A DNA stretch of 64,000 nt from an uncultured Caulobacterales bacterium (GTDB lineage Bacteria; Pseudomonadota; Alphaproteobacteria; Caulobacterales; Maricaulaceae). Position 1 is the stretch's first letter; each line of letters starts with the position of its first letter. The notes below the pieces were generated by a model, which searched no databases, was not told where the DNA came from, and saw only the letters and a program-made list of their open reading frames with translations. Location of the stretch: positions 620,001-684,000 of the forward strand of contig CANNER010000001.1 of assembly GCA_947503715.1 (NCBI GenBank). The letters run 5' to 3'. This document shows positions 18,776 through 27,155 of this stretch, in pieces. The translations under genes were made by a program, and so were the position numbers.

Positions 18776-19291
18776 ATGTGGGATTCTATTGAAGACGCTG
18801 CACTCGACAGCGGCGTTAACAGAGTGCTTGCTAAGTCAATTCTTGATACAGAAATATCAAACTTAAAGTCCGAACAAGTTAATTGGCCACCTGTAACAGA
18901 TAATGATCATCTGGAAGCCGCATTTACTGAATTGAAAAAGATGGGGTATCATACAGGAACAGGTATAGTCGAAGATCCAAGTTATGAAATATCCTTGGCT
19001 CGTAAAGCTGCTAAAAGTACAAAGCTTCATGGTCTCAGTATTCTTGGATACGTCTTCTTTACTTGCGAAAATGCGGAAGATGCTATGTCTGGATCGCCCA
19101 TAGAATTTTGGTATGGGTCTGTAAGAAAAAGGTCATCAGCTGCCGAAAACATAAAAATTGCGAATGACCTAAACTTTGTATTGCAAGAACAAGGTTTGAG
19201 AACCAATTGGGATGGCAGTGAAAAGTCTCAAATTACGCTCAATATAGACTGGAAGGTTCGTTGGGATGAAGTGAGGATGGTGTCTAATTAA
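18776..19291 (+). CDS. DUF6891-like protein (C-terminal part of interrupted gene)
   Basis: A 171-residue protein. WPPVTDNDHLEAAFTELKK (about 41-59), the segment GYVFFTCENAEDAMSGSPIE and the end LRTNWDGSEKSQITLNIDWK resemble the layout of DUF6891 proteins, whose function is unknown. It lies in frame with the 18554-18760 piece, 15 bases beyond its stop. Base composition and codons are AT-rich compared with the genes either side, which suggests acquisition by transfer. It ends convergently with erpA (4-base overlap). Confidence 0.6.
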   Translation: MWDSIEDAALDSGVNRVLAKSILDTEISNLKSEQVNWPPVTDNDHLEAAFTELKKMGYHTGTGIVEDPSYEISLARKAAKSTKLHGLSILGYVFFTCENAEDAMSGSPIEFWYGSVRKRSSAAENIKIANDLNFVLQEQGLRTNWDGSEKSQITLNIDWKVRWDEVRMVSN

Positions 19292-19632
19292 ATCCCAAAA
19301 CTCGTCCCGCAGCCGCAATTTGCCGTCGCGTTCGGGTTCGTGATTTTAAACGCTGAACCAATCAGCTCATTTGTGTAGTCAATTTCCGACCCCGTTAGGA
19401 ACTCCAAACTCATTTCGTCAATCAAAACCCGTGCGCCGTCGCGTTCGATGAGCAGGTCGTCGTCATTGGCGCTTTCCGCGAAATCGAACTTATAGGAAAA
19501 GCCGGAACAGCCGCCGCCTTCGACGGCAACGCGTAGGTAATCCTGCTTGCCCATCTTGGCCATGATCGCGTTGATTTGCGTCGCGGCGGAGGCGCTCAAT
19601 GTTACGGGAGTTTCGGTGGTAATCTCGGTCAT
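19288..19632 (-). CDS. erpA: Iron-sulfur cluster insertion protein ErpA (A-type carrier)
   Basis: A 114-residue A-type Fe-S carrier with the three conserved cysteines: one in GGGCSGFSYKF and two in NCGCGTSFGI at the C-terminus. It accepts clusters from the assembly scaffold and passes them to apo-enzymes. The gene is divergent from dgt with a 44-base gap, a common alphaproteobacterial pairing. Confidence 0.9.
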   Translation of the reverse strand: MTEITTETPVTLSASAATQINAIMAKMGKQDYLRVAVEGGGCSGFSYKFDFAESANDDDLLIERDGARVLIDEMSLEFLTGSEIDYTNELIGSAFKITNPNATANCGCGTSFGI

Positions 19633-19676
19633 GGAATCTATATAGGGGCGCAGCCCTGATTTGGAAAGATTCTAAC

Positions 19677-20867
19677 GTGGTCAAATACCCTTCCGTGCGT
19701 CCCCTCGCGATTTATGCGTCCAACCCGAATACGGCGCGGGGGCGAAAAATCCCTCAGCCCAGCGCGTCAGAGCGCAGCCCGTTTCAACGGGATAAGGACC
19801 GGATCATCCATTCCTCCGCCTTTCGCCGCCTGAAAGGCAAGACACAGGTTTTTGTCGCGCATGAAGGTGATTATTACCGCACGCGCCTGACGCACAGTCT
19901 CGAGGTCAGCCAAATCGCACGGTCCATCGCGCGGGTGCTGGGACTGGATGAGGATTTGGCAGAATGTCTCGCTTTGGCCCATGATCTCGGCCATCCGCCT
20001 TTTGGTCATAGTGGCGAATATGCGCTGGCGGCCTGTATGGAAGGTTATGGCGGGTTTGACCATAATGCGCAGACCCTGCGAATCGTGACGCATCTGGAAG
20101 GGCGCTATGCCGAATTTGACGGGTTGAACCTGACCTGGGAGACGCTGGAGGGGATTGCGAAACATAATGGGCCGTTGGTCGAAAAACCGTCCGATGTCGC
20201 GGCGCTGCCTTGGGCCCTGAAAGCGATAGATAACTGGCAGGCGCTGGAACTGGAAACCTTTGCCGGGCCGGAGGCACAGGTCGCGGCGCTGGCCGATGAT
20301 ATTGCCTATAATAATCATGATCTGGATGATGGGTTGCGAGCCGGGCTCTTCACCGTCGACGAAGTGACGCAAATTCCGTTTGTGGGCGAGATGTTTGCCG
20401 ATGTCCGCCGACGCTATCCCGATATTTCAGAGGATCGCCTGATCCATGAGGCTGTGCGGGATATGATCGGCTATATGGTGGCAGATGTCCTGACCGAGAC
20501 GCGCAAACGCATCGCCGCTGCCAATCCCCAAAGTGCGGATGATATTCGCGGGTTGGACCACGCGGTCGTCGACTTCTCGGAAGAGTTTCGCGCAAAGGAA
20601 AAGCCGCTTCGCGATTTCCTGTTCAAGAACATGTATAAACATTACAAGGTGAACCGCATGATGAGTCAGGCGAGTCGGGTTGTGACGGAGCTGTTTGAGT
20701 TGTTCATCAAAGAGCCTGAACTCCTGCCGGATGATCTGTTTGTGATGACGGAGGGGCCAGAAAACGATGTCACGGCGCGGGTCGTCTGCGACCATATTGC
20801 GGGGATGACGGATATCTTCGCGATTACGGAACATAAGAAGCTGTTCCAGCCCACGGGATATCTGTAA
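19677..20867 (+). CDS. dgt: Deoxyguanosinetriphosphate triphosphohydrolase-like protein
   Basis: A 396-residue HD-domain protein. RRLKGKTQVFVAHEGDYYRT (about 51-70), the RLTHSLEV histidine and LALAHDLGHPPFGHSGE (the HD pair) form the metal site; a further histidine/aspartate follows in DIAYNNHDLDDG. The family hydrolyses dNTPs to deoxynucleosides and triphosphate and helps control dNTP pools. The start is a GTG at 19677, which gives the usual family N-terminus (VKYPSVRPLAIYASNP...). Confidence 0.92.
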   Translation: MVKYPSVRPLAIYASNPNTARGRKIPQPSASERSPFQRDKDRIIHSSAFRRLKGKTQVFVAHEGDYYRTRLTHSLEVSQIARSIARVLGLDEDLAECLALAHDLGHPPFGHSGEYALAACMEGYGGFDHNAQTLRIVTHLEGRYAEFDGLNLTWETLEGIAKHNGPLVEKPSDVAALPWALKAIDNWQALELETFAGPEAQVAALADDIAYNNHDLDDGLRAGLFTVDEVTQIPFVGEMFADVRRRYPDISEDRLIHEAVRDMIGYMVADVLTETRKRIAAANPQSADDIRGLDHAVVDFSEEFRAKEKPLRDFLFKNMYKHYKVNRMMSQASRVVTELFELFIKEPELLPDDLFVMTEGPENDVTARVVCDHIAGMTDIFAITEHKKLFQPTGYL

Positions 20868-20974
20868 GCGTTTATTAACCTCATTTTTTGATCTTGTGGG
20901 CCATGTTCCTGTGTGACGGGGTTTTTTCGCCTCCGGAATTGCGATAGCACCTAATAAAGTTCGAAGAGTTTCTA

Positions 20975-21703
20975 ATGTCAGATACGCCCCCACATGAAGA
21001 ATTCTCGCCGCATCTCCAAGCGGGCGAAGATGTGTTGCAACCCTATGACGCGCGGGAGCGGGAGGGTCTGCCGCCCATGATTAAACTCGCGCTGGTCGCG
21101 ATTGGTCTGCTTGTGATAGCCTTTATTGTGATGAAGCTCTATCAGCCGGGTGTGCGGGACCGTTCCGACCCGCCGCGCATCACGGCGGATAATACGCCGT
21201 TCAAAATCCCGCCAAAAGACGCGGGCGGCACGCAGACGCCCAATCAGGACAAGGTCGTGTTTGACGTCATGGACGGTCAGTCGCCGACGACGGAGGCTGA
21301 CCCAAAGCCTCTTCCGGAAGACCCAATCAAGATCGAAGCGCCTGATCCGGTTGAGTTAAAACCCGTTGAACCTGTGCCCGAAGTCAAGCCTGATCCCGTA
21401 CCGCAACGGCCAGTCGTGACCCGGCCGACTGTAACGGCTCCGGCCTCCGGCAATTCCGATTGGGTTGTGCAGGTCGCCTCTGTCCGTGCGGAAAGCGATG
21501 CCGCGAATATTTGGTCGCGTATTCAGCAGAAATTCCCGACATTGGTCAGCGGCGCGTCCTCCGATGTGAAACGCGTCGATTTGGGCGATAAGGGTATTTA
21601 CTACCGTCTGCGCGTGGCAGGACTGGCCGATAAATCCGCGGCGCAGAGTATGTGCACAAGTTTGAAAGCGGGCGGGCAGGATTGCCTCGTCACGAAGAAA
21701 TAG
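20975..21703 (+). CDS. SPOR domain-containing inner-membrane protein
   Basis: A 242-residue protein with a cytoplasmic N-terminus, one membrane helix (about 34-52), a long Pro/acidic periplasmic linker, and a C-terminal SPOR domain (about 165-242, beginning DWVVQVASVRAESDA). SPOR domains bind denuded glycan strands at division sites. It precedes nagZ by one base and lies in the typical dgt-SPOR-nagZ-scpAB order, so a role in septal peptidoglycan is a reasonable inference. Confidence 0.87.
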   Translation: MSDTPPHEEFSPHLQAGEDVLQPYDAREREGLPPMIKLALVAIGLLVIAFIVMKLYQPGVRDRSDPPRITADNTPFKIPPKDAGGTQTPNQDKVVFDVMDGQSPTTEADPKPLPEDPIKIEAPDPVELKPVEPVPEVKPDPVPQRPVVTRPTVTAPASGNSDWVVQVASVRAESDAANIWSRIQQKFPTLVSGASSDVKRVDLGDKGIYYRLRVAGLADKSAAQSMCTSLKAGGQDCLVTKK

Positions 21704-21704
21704 G

Positions 21705-22712
21705 GTGTCCACGCCGCTCTCCTGCATTCTCGGGGTTTCGGGCCTGCGGCTGAAAAAATCCGAATCCGTTTTTCTGCGCGATGCCAATCCGTGGGGCGTT
21801 ATCCTTTTTGGGCGGAATGTGGACACGCCTGATCAATTGCGAAAGCTGACGGGCGATATTCGCGATGCTATGGGGCGGGAGACGTTGATCTTTGTTGATC
21901 AGGAGGGTGGACGTGTTCAACGGTTAAAGGCCCCGCATTGGCCCGCCTATCCTAGTGGCGATAAATATGCGTCACTGTTTCGGCAGGATAGAGGGCAGGG
22001 CTTGCGTGCCTGCTATCTCGGCCATCGCTTGATTGCTCATGATCTTCGTGCTGTGGGTATTACGGCGGATTGTGCGCCCGTGCTCGACCTGCCGCAACCC
22101 GATGCGGACCCGATTATCTCGGACCGAGCGCTGGGGAACTCCGTCGAAGACATAATCAATATGGCTCATTCTGCCATGGCGGGCTTGATGTCCGGCGGTG
22201 TGGCGCCCGTCGTGAAACATATCCCAGGACATGGTCGTGCAACGGTGGACAGTCACATAGCCCTGCCAAAAATTGACGCGAGTCGCGAAACGCTTGAGGC
22301 CACAGATTTCGTCCCGTTCCGTAAACTCAATGACGCCCCCATGGCGATGACGGCCCATGCTGTTTACTCGCACAGTTCCAAATCCGCCGTGACGGTGTCG
22401 AAGAAATCTCTCACCGATATTATTCGTAAAACCATCGGATTTGACGGCCTGTTGATGAGTGATGATCTGGATATGAAAGCCCTCGCGGGTGATTTGACAC
22501 GGAAAACGGAACGCGCACTGGCGGCGGGGTGCGATATCGCGCTGCAATGTTCTGGCGTGCTGACTGATAGTGTTCAGGTCGCGAAAGGGGCGATGCGTCT
22601 CTCCGGTGAAGCATTGCGCCGTGCCACGGTCGCGGATTTTTGTTCCGACCATATCACAGATTTTGATATCCAAGCCGCCCGTGGTGAATTTACGGAATTG
22701 ATGTCGCAATGA
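21705..22712 (+). CDS. nagZ: Beta-N-acetylhexosaminidase NagZ
   Basis: A 335-residue glycoside hydrolase family 3 enzyme. KHIPGHGRATVDSH contains the general-acid histidine loop diagnostic of NagZ, and LMSDDLDMKAL contains the nucleophile aspartate. It removes GlcNAc from anhydro-muropeptides during cell-wall recycling in the cytoplasm. The start is a GTG at 21705, one base after the upstream stop; it overlaps scpA by 4 bases. Confidence 0.93.
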   Translation: MSTPLSCILGVSGLRLKKSESVFLRDANPWGVILFGRNVDTPDQLRKLTGDIRDAMGRETLIFVDQEGGRVQRLKAPHWPAYPSGDKYASLFRQDRGQGLRACYLGHRLIAHDLRAVGITADCAPVLDLPQPDADPIISDRALGNSVEDIINMAHSAMAGLMSGGVAPVVKHIPGHGRATVDSHIALPKIDASRETLEATDFVPFRKLNDAPMAMTAHAVYSHSSKSAVTVSKKSLTDIIRKTIGFDGLLMSDDLDMKALAGDLTRKTERALAAGCDIALQCSGVLTDSVQVAKGAMRLSGEALRRATVADFCSDHITDFDIQAARGEFTELMSQ

Positions 22713-23542
22713 ATGAGGAGTTTCAGGAAGATCTGAAATTCGACGCCGTGATGGACGCGGCGGATGAGGGCGAGTCGCTCGTCCTTGATCTGGACGGCTA
22801 TGAGGGCCCGCTCCATCTCCTGCTCGAACTCGCGCGGAAACAGAAAGTTGACCTCGCGCGGCTGTCCATTCTCGACCTAGCAGAACAATATATCGCCTTT
22901 ATCAAACAGGCGCAGGACCTGCGCATTGAACTCGCAGCGGATTACCTCGTCATGGCGGCGTGGCTGGCTTACCTGAAATCCAAACTCATCATCCCGCGAG
23001 AGCAGGGCGAGGGTGAACCCGAAGTCGAAGAAATCGCCGCGCATCTGGCGTTTCGTCTGGAACGATTGGAAGCGATGCGCCGCGCCGTGGACGGGTTGAT
23101 GCGTCTACCGCAAATGGGCGAAGATATCTTTGCACGCGGTGCGCCGGAAGGTTTACGCAGTCGAACCTCGCCGATTTTCGAAGCCGAGATTTTCGACCTC
23201 CTAAAAGCTTACGGTACATCGCGCAGTCGTGCCGCGATCCGCAATCACAAACTCCCGCGCCCGCGCGTGATGAGCCTGGATGATGCCCGCAATCGCCTTA
23301 GACGGGCCTTGACCGCAACAGGGATAGATATCGCCGATTGGGTCCAATTGGATATGTTACTGCCGGACGGCGCAGAGATTGGCGCGGACGGCGTGCCGCA
23401 AGCGTCCGTTCGCGCGAGTTCGCTCTTGGCCGGATTGGAATTGGCCAAGGAAGGTCATATCGAATTGCGGCAGTTAAAGGCGTTTGCCCCGATCTTCCTG
23501 CGCGGTGTGGAACAAGATGAGAGCAAGGATAAGGCAGAATGA
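22709..23542 (+). CDS. scpA: Segregation and condensation protein A
   Basis: A 277-residue kleisin that bridges the SMC heads in the bacterial condensin. The N-terminal segment LDGYEGPLHLLLELARKQKVDL is the classic ScpA opening; DLRIELAADYLVMAAWLAYLKSKLI follows. The C-terminal winged-helix part ends near ELRQLKAFAPIFL. It overlaps nagZ and scpB by 4 bases each, so translation is coupled. Confidence 0.94.
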   Translation: MNEEFQEDLKFDAVMDAADEGESLVLDLDGYEGPLHLLLELARKQKVDLARLSILDLAEQYIAFIKQAQDLRIELAADYLVMAAWLAYLKSKLIIPREQGEGEPEVEEIAAHLAFRLERLEAMRRAVDGLMRLPQMGEDIFARGAPEGLRSRTSPIFEAEIFDLLKAYGTSRSRAAIRNHKLPRPRVMSLDDARNRLRRALTATGIDIADWVQLDMLLPDGAEIGADGVPQASVRASSLLAGLELAKEGHIELRQLKAFAPIFLRGVEQDESKDKAE

Positions 23543-24282
23543 GCAAGACATCCGACCGGATCAATAAAGCCGCCGCTGGTATTGAAGCGGGCGTCGTCAA
23601 TCTGACCGAACGTTTGAAGACGAGCGGCGATATTGACGGGAATCTCCGTCTGTTGGAGGCGCTGCTCTTCGCCGCTGTTGAACCGATTGATGTTCAGACC
23701 TTGCGGGAACGTCTGCCGGAAGATGCGGATGTCGGTGCACTCCTTGCGCGGCTCGCACGAGATTATGACGGACGCGGCGTGAATCTCGTGCGCGTTGCGG
23801 ATAAGTGGCGGTTTCAGACCGCGCCTGATCTGTCGGATAATCTCGTCGATGTGAAAGAGGCGCGGCGGAAATTGTCCAATGCGGCGTTGGAAACACTCGC
23901 CATTGTCGCCTATCACCAACCCGTCACGCGGGCGGAAATTGAGGATGTGCGCGGTGTCGCGGTGTCCAAGGGGACGCTCGATGTTCTGATGGAACTCGGT
24001 TGGCTACGCCTGCGCGGTCGCCGCCGCACGCCGGGGCGGCCTGTGACCTATGGGACCACGGATGGTTTTCTCGCCCATTTCAATCTGGAAACGATTTCCG
24101 ACCTGCCGGGGCGTGAGGATTTGAAAGCTGCAGGCCTGCTCGATCCTCGCCTGCCGAAAGATTTCGAAATGCCGGAACCGATGCAGATGGATGATCTCTC
24201 CATTGGCGAAGACCCGCTGGATGACGAGGATGATCCGAATTTCTTCGAAGACTTCCTCGAAGACGGGGATGAAGACTCTTAA
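23539..24282 (+). CDS. scpB: Segregation and condensation protein B
   Basis: A 247-residue ScpB with tandem winged helices: the first starts at LRLLEALLFAAVEPI (about 35-50), and the second contains LETLAIVAYHQPVTRAEIE and GRRRTPGRPVTYGTTDGFL. It dimerises and clamps ScpA in the SMC complex. The C-terminus is strongly acidic (PLDDEDDPNFFEDFLEDGDE). It is followed by the tat genes, an order usual in alphaproteobacteria. Confidence 0.94.
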   Translation: MSKTSDRINKAAAGIEAGVVNLTERLKTSGDIDGNLRLLEALLFAAVEPIDVQTLRERLPEDADVGALLARLARDYDGRGVNLVRVADKWRFQTAPDLSDNLVDVKEARRKLSNAALETLAIVAYHQPVTRAEIEDVRGVAVSKGTLDVLMELGWLRLRGRRRTPGRPVTYGTTDGFLAHFNLETISDLPGREDLKAAGLLDPRLPKDFEMPEPMQMDDLSIGEDPLDDEDDPNFFEDFLEDGDEDS

Positions 24283-24362
24283 CGCTAGGCGTATAAGGTG
24301 CTTGTCGCCGCCGCTTTCGCTCTCTATCTCTAACTTCGAACGCTAATTCAGGAATATGTCCC

Positions 24363-24578
24363 ATGCCACATTGGTCCGGTCTTCTTATCATCGCCGTTAT
24401 TGTCCTCGTCATCTTTGGTGGACGCGGAAAAATCTCGTCTATTATGGGCGATATGGGGAAGGGGATTTCATCCTTCCGCAAGGGGTTAAAGGATAATGTT
24501 GAGGACATGAAAGACGCCGCCGATGACGCGTTGGATGTCACGCCGAATAAGGCTGAAAAAGTTAAAGAAAAGCGCTAA
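24363..24578 (+). CDS. tatA: Twin-arginine translocase subunit TatA
   Basis: A 71-residue TatA: a short N-terminal membrane helix ([13 protein letters not shown]), the conserved FGGRGKI hinge and an amphipathic helix ([16 protein letters not shown]), then a charged tail. TatA oligomers form the channel for folded proteins. tatB follows 27 bases later. Confidence 0.93.
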   Translation: MPHWSGLLIIAVIVLVIFGGRGKISSIMGDMGKGISSFRKGLKDNVEDMKDAADDALDVTPNKAEKVKEKR

Positions 24579-24605
24579 GCGACTGTAAGAGAGGGCTTTT
24601 CGCCC

Positions 24606-24965
24606 ATGCTCCCTTCCATTGGATTTATGGAAATGATGGTTCTGGCCCTGCTGGCCATTATCGTCGTTGGTCCCAAGGATCTGCCCAAGCTCATGCGGAC
24701 GCTGGGCCAGTGGACAGCGCGTATCCGCGCCATGGGCAATGAGTTCAAAGCCGCCTTTGACGATATGGATGCCGACGGCGAAGTTGCCGCAATCCGCAAG
24801 GAAATCGAAGAACTGAAGAAGATCGGTAAGCTCGACCTGCAAGAACTCGATCCCGAGCTCGACGGCGAAATGCGCGAATTGGACGCGGAGCTGCGCATGG
24901 GTACAGACATGTCTTCGCCGCACACACCCGAGAAAAGCGATCCGGAAGTTAAGTCAGATGACTGA
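24606..24965 (+). CDS. tatB: Twin-arginine translocase subunit TatB
   Basis: A 119-residue TatB with an N-terminal helix ([19 protein letters not shown]), the conserved [13 protein letters not shown] motif with its Glu/Pro hinge, and a long amphipathic/charged helix. TatB sits with TatC in the substrate receptor complex. Its stop overlaps the tatC start by 8 bases. Confidence 0.93.
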   Translation: MLPSIGFMEMMVLALLAIIVVGPKDLPKLMRTLGQWTARIRAMGNEFKAAFDDMDADGEVAAIRKEIEELKKIGKLDLQELDPELDGEMRELDAELRMGTDMSSPHTPEKSDPEVKSDD

Positions 24966-25779
24966 GCGGATTGAACAGGACGAAGTCGCGGCCAGCGAGG
25001 CCCCTTTGCTGGATCATCTGCTGGAACTGCGCTCGCGGCTCATCAAGATGTGCGCGGCTCTGGCGCTGGGCTGTATCATCTGCGCGCCATTCCTCCGCCA
25101 GATTATCGCCTTTCTCATGCGGCCTTTTGAAGTGGCGATGGTCAAATATAATGCGGGACTGGTTGAGAAGGGATTGGAACCGATTGATTTGGGCCTGATC
25201 GCGACACATCCGTTGGAGACGTTTTTCGTGAAAATGAAAATTGCGCTTTTCGGCGGGATAATTCTCGCCTTTCCCATCATCGCCTATCAAATCTACCGTT
25301 TCGTCGCGCCGGGACTTTACAAGTCAGAGAAATCAGCTTTTGTCCCTTATCTCATCATGTCGCCTATCTTATTCATCCTGGGCGCAGGCATGGTCTTCAT
25401 GTTCGTCTTCCCTTTCGTCATGGAGTTCGCGCTGAACCAGCAGAGTTTGGGGCAGGGCGAGACCATAGATCTGATGACGAAGATTAGCGACTATCTGTCC
25501 CTCGCCATGACGCTGTTCCTCGCTTTTGGCCTGGCCTTTCAATTGCCCGTCATTCTCTCGCTCTTGGGGCGCGCCGGGATCGTCACGGCGGACGGATTAC
25601 GCGGGAAGCGGAAATACGCCGTGCTCGGCATCGCAGTTTTCGCAGCCTTTGCGACGCCCCCCGACCCGATCACGCAGTTCATTCTTGGTGGGGCGATTTA
25701 CTGTCTCTACGAAATCTCGATCCTCTCTGTCGCCGTACTGCAGCGTCCAAAGCCCGAGGAAGAAACCCAATCGGCTTAG
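24958..25779 (+). CDS. tatC: Twin-arginine translocase subunit TatC
   Basis: A 273-residue TatC with six predicted membrane helices. [14 protein letters not shown] (about 18-31) is the conserved receptor segment, and [11 protein letters not shown] is the periplasmic cap region; [12 protein letters not shown] is the final conserved loop. TatC recognises the twin-arginine signal. At least one protein in this window (the M24 peptidase at 39150) has a Tat-like signal. Confidence 0.96.
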   Translation: MTERIEQDEVAASEAPLLDHLLELRSRLIKMCAALALGCIICAPFLRQIIAFLMRPFEVAMVKYNAGLVEKGLEPIDLGLIATHPLETFFVKMKIALFGGIILAFPIIAYQIYRFVAPGLYKSEKSAFVPYLIMSPILFILGAGMVFMFVFPFVMEFALNQQSLGQGETIDLMTKISDYLSLAMTLFLAFGLAFQLPVILSLLGRAGIVTADGLRGKRKYAVLGIAVFAAFATPPDPITQFILGGAIYCLYEISILSVAVLQRPKPEEETQSA

Positions 25780-25841
25780 GCTTTCATTAATCACGATGGT
25801 TCATAATCACGCAACTTTTAGACTTGCGACAGGATATGACC

Positions 25842-26669
25842 ATGCGCGCCAAAATTCTTCTTTCCGCTGCTGCTTTCACACTCATGGCGACCCCGGCTTT
25901 CGCCCAATCCAGCTATAATGTAGTTGTTGAGCCCGTCGCGCCGACCGTCCAAGACATCATCAATGCGCCCGTCGAGTATGACGAGAACGGCGTTGTGAAG
26001 GCGCAATATTTCAAGGCTGATGATTTATCAGAGGCAGAATATCAAGCGCTCTTGGAAGAGGCGGACCGTATTCGCGCTTACCAAGCTGCGAACGGGACGG
26101 AGACCGTGATTGTGGACGTGCCGCAATCAACGACTACATATGATGCACCGTCTTCTTATGGCTACGAGTCTACAGACACCTATCAAGTTGAGCTTTATTC
26201 TTCTGAGCCTGCGACGAGCGCGCCGACTACTGCGAAAATTCATACTGTGGCGAAGGGCGACACACTCTATAATATCTCGAAACGCTATGATGCGAAGATT
26301 GCGGATATCAAATCCGAGAACGGACTGAACTCCAATGCCCTGTCAATCGGGCAGCAAATCCGGATTCCAGGGGTTGTATCCTCCAGCCTGAATTCAACAA
26401 TTGTTCAGCCCATCTTTGCCAGCACACCAACGCGTGACGGTGTTGTTACCCGACGCGTCGTGCAGAATGCCCCGATGATTGTGAAACCTGTCATCAATTC
26501 CGGGACACAGGTCTATGCGGTGCTGCCAAAGGATACGCTTTATTCCATCTCCCGTCGGACCTGCGTCGGTGTGAAAGATTTGATCGCAACGAACGGGATT
26601 ACAAATCCGAACGCCTTGACCCCAGGGCAGCGTTTGAACTTGCCGGCGGGTCACTGTCTCGCAAAATAA
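25842..26669 (+). CDS. Secreted LysM peptidoglycan-binding protein
   Basis: A 275-residue protein with a cleavable signal peptide (MRAKILLSAAAF...TPAFA). Two LysM domains are present, one near the middle (IHTVAKGDTLYNISKRY) and one at the C-terminus (VYAVLPKDTLYSISRRT), the second with a cysteine pair (T-C-VGV and G-HC). LysM domains bind GlcNAc in peptidoglycan. There is no catalytic domain. I chose the ATG at 25842, which has AGGA at 8 bases and a clean signal; starts at 25824 (TTG) and 25836 are alternatives. Confidence 0.82.
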   Translation: MRAKILLSAAAFTLMATPAFAQSSYNVVVEPVAPTVQDIINAPVEYDENGVVKAQYFKADDLSEAEYQALLEEADRIRAYQAANGTETVIVDVPQSTTTYDAPSSYGYESTDTYQVELYSSEPATSAPTTAKIHTVAKGDTLYNISKRYDAKIADIKSENGLNSNALSIGQQIRIPGVVSSSLNSTIVQPIFASTPTRDGVVTRRVVQNAPMIVKPVINSGTQVYAVLPKDTLYSISRRTCVGVKDLIATNGITNPNALTPGQRLNLPAGHCLAK

Positions 26670-26800
26670 GCAGACCTAGCTGTAAAGATAAAAATTCATC
26701 CCGCCTTTGCGCGTTGCAATGGCGGTTTCGCGCCCTATATAGCAATTTAACTCAAAAAGATGGTCTCGCCATGTGACCAGCATAACGTGGGGACGTTAGA

Positions 26801-27121
26801 ATGATTTCTTTGATTCAACAGACAGCAGGCGGCGGCGGTGCAGCCGGTGGATTCTTAAACTCTCTCCTGCTTTTCGGTCCCCTCATTCTCATCTTTTACT
26901 TCCTGATTTTGCGTCCACAAAATAAGCGGATGAAGGCACATAAAGAGCTTGTGGCGAATGTTCAGCGAAATGATGTGGTCGTCACAAATGGCGGTATTAT
27001 TGGCAAAGTCAAAAAGGTCAGCGACGAAGAATTGACGATCACATCCGGCACATCCGAATTTAAAGTTGCCCGCTCCATGATCGCCGATGTTCGCAATCCC
27101 AAAGCGGCAGCCAACGACTAA
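26801..27121 (+). CDS. yajC: Preprotein translocase subunit YajC
   Basis: A 106-residue protein with one membrane helix (LLLFGPLILIFYFLILRPQ) followed by the conserved RPQNKRMKAHKE and a small cytoplasmic domain (VVVTNGGIIGKVKKV). YajC associates with SecDF. secD starts 34 bases downstream. Confidence 0.94.
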   Translation: MISLIQQTAGGGGAAGGFLNSLLLFGPLILIFYFLILRPQNKRMKAHKELVANVQRNDVVVTNGGIIGKVKKVSDEELTITSGTSEFKVARSMIADVRNPKAAAND

Positions 27122-27155
27122 GTTCATCAAAACTCGGTCGTAAAGGACTGACATC

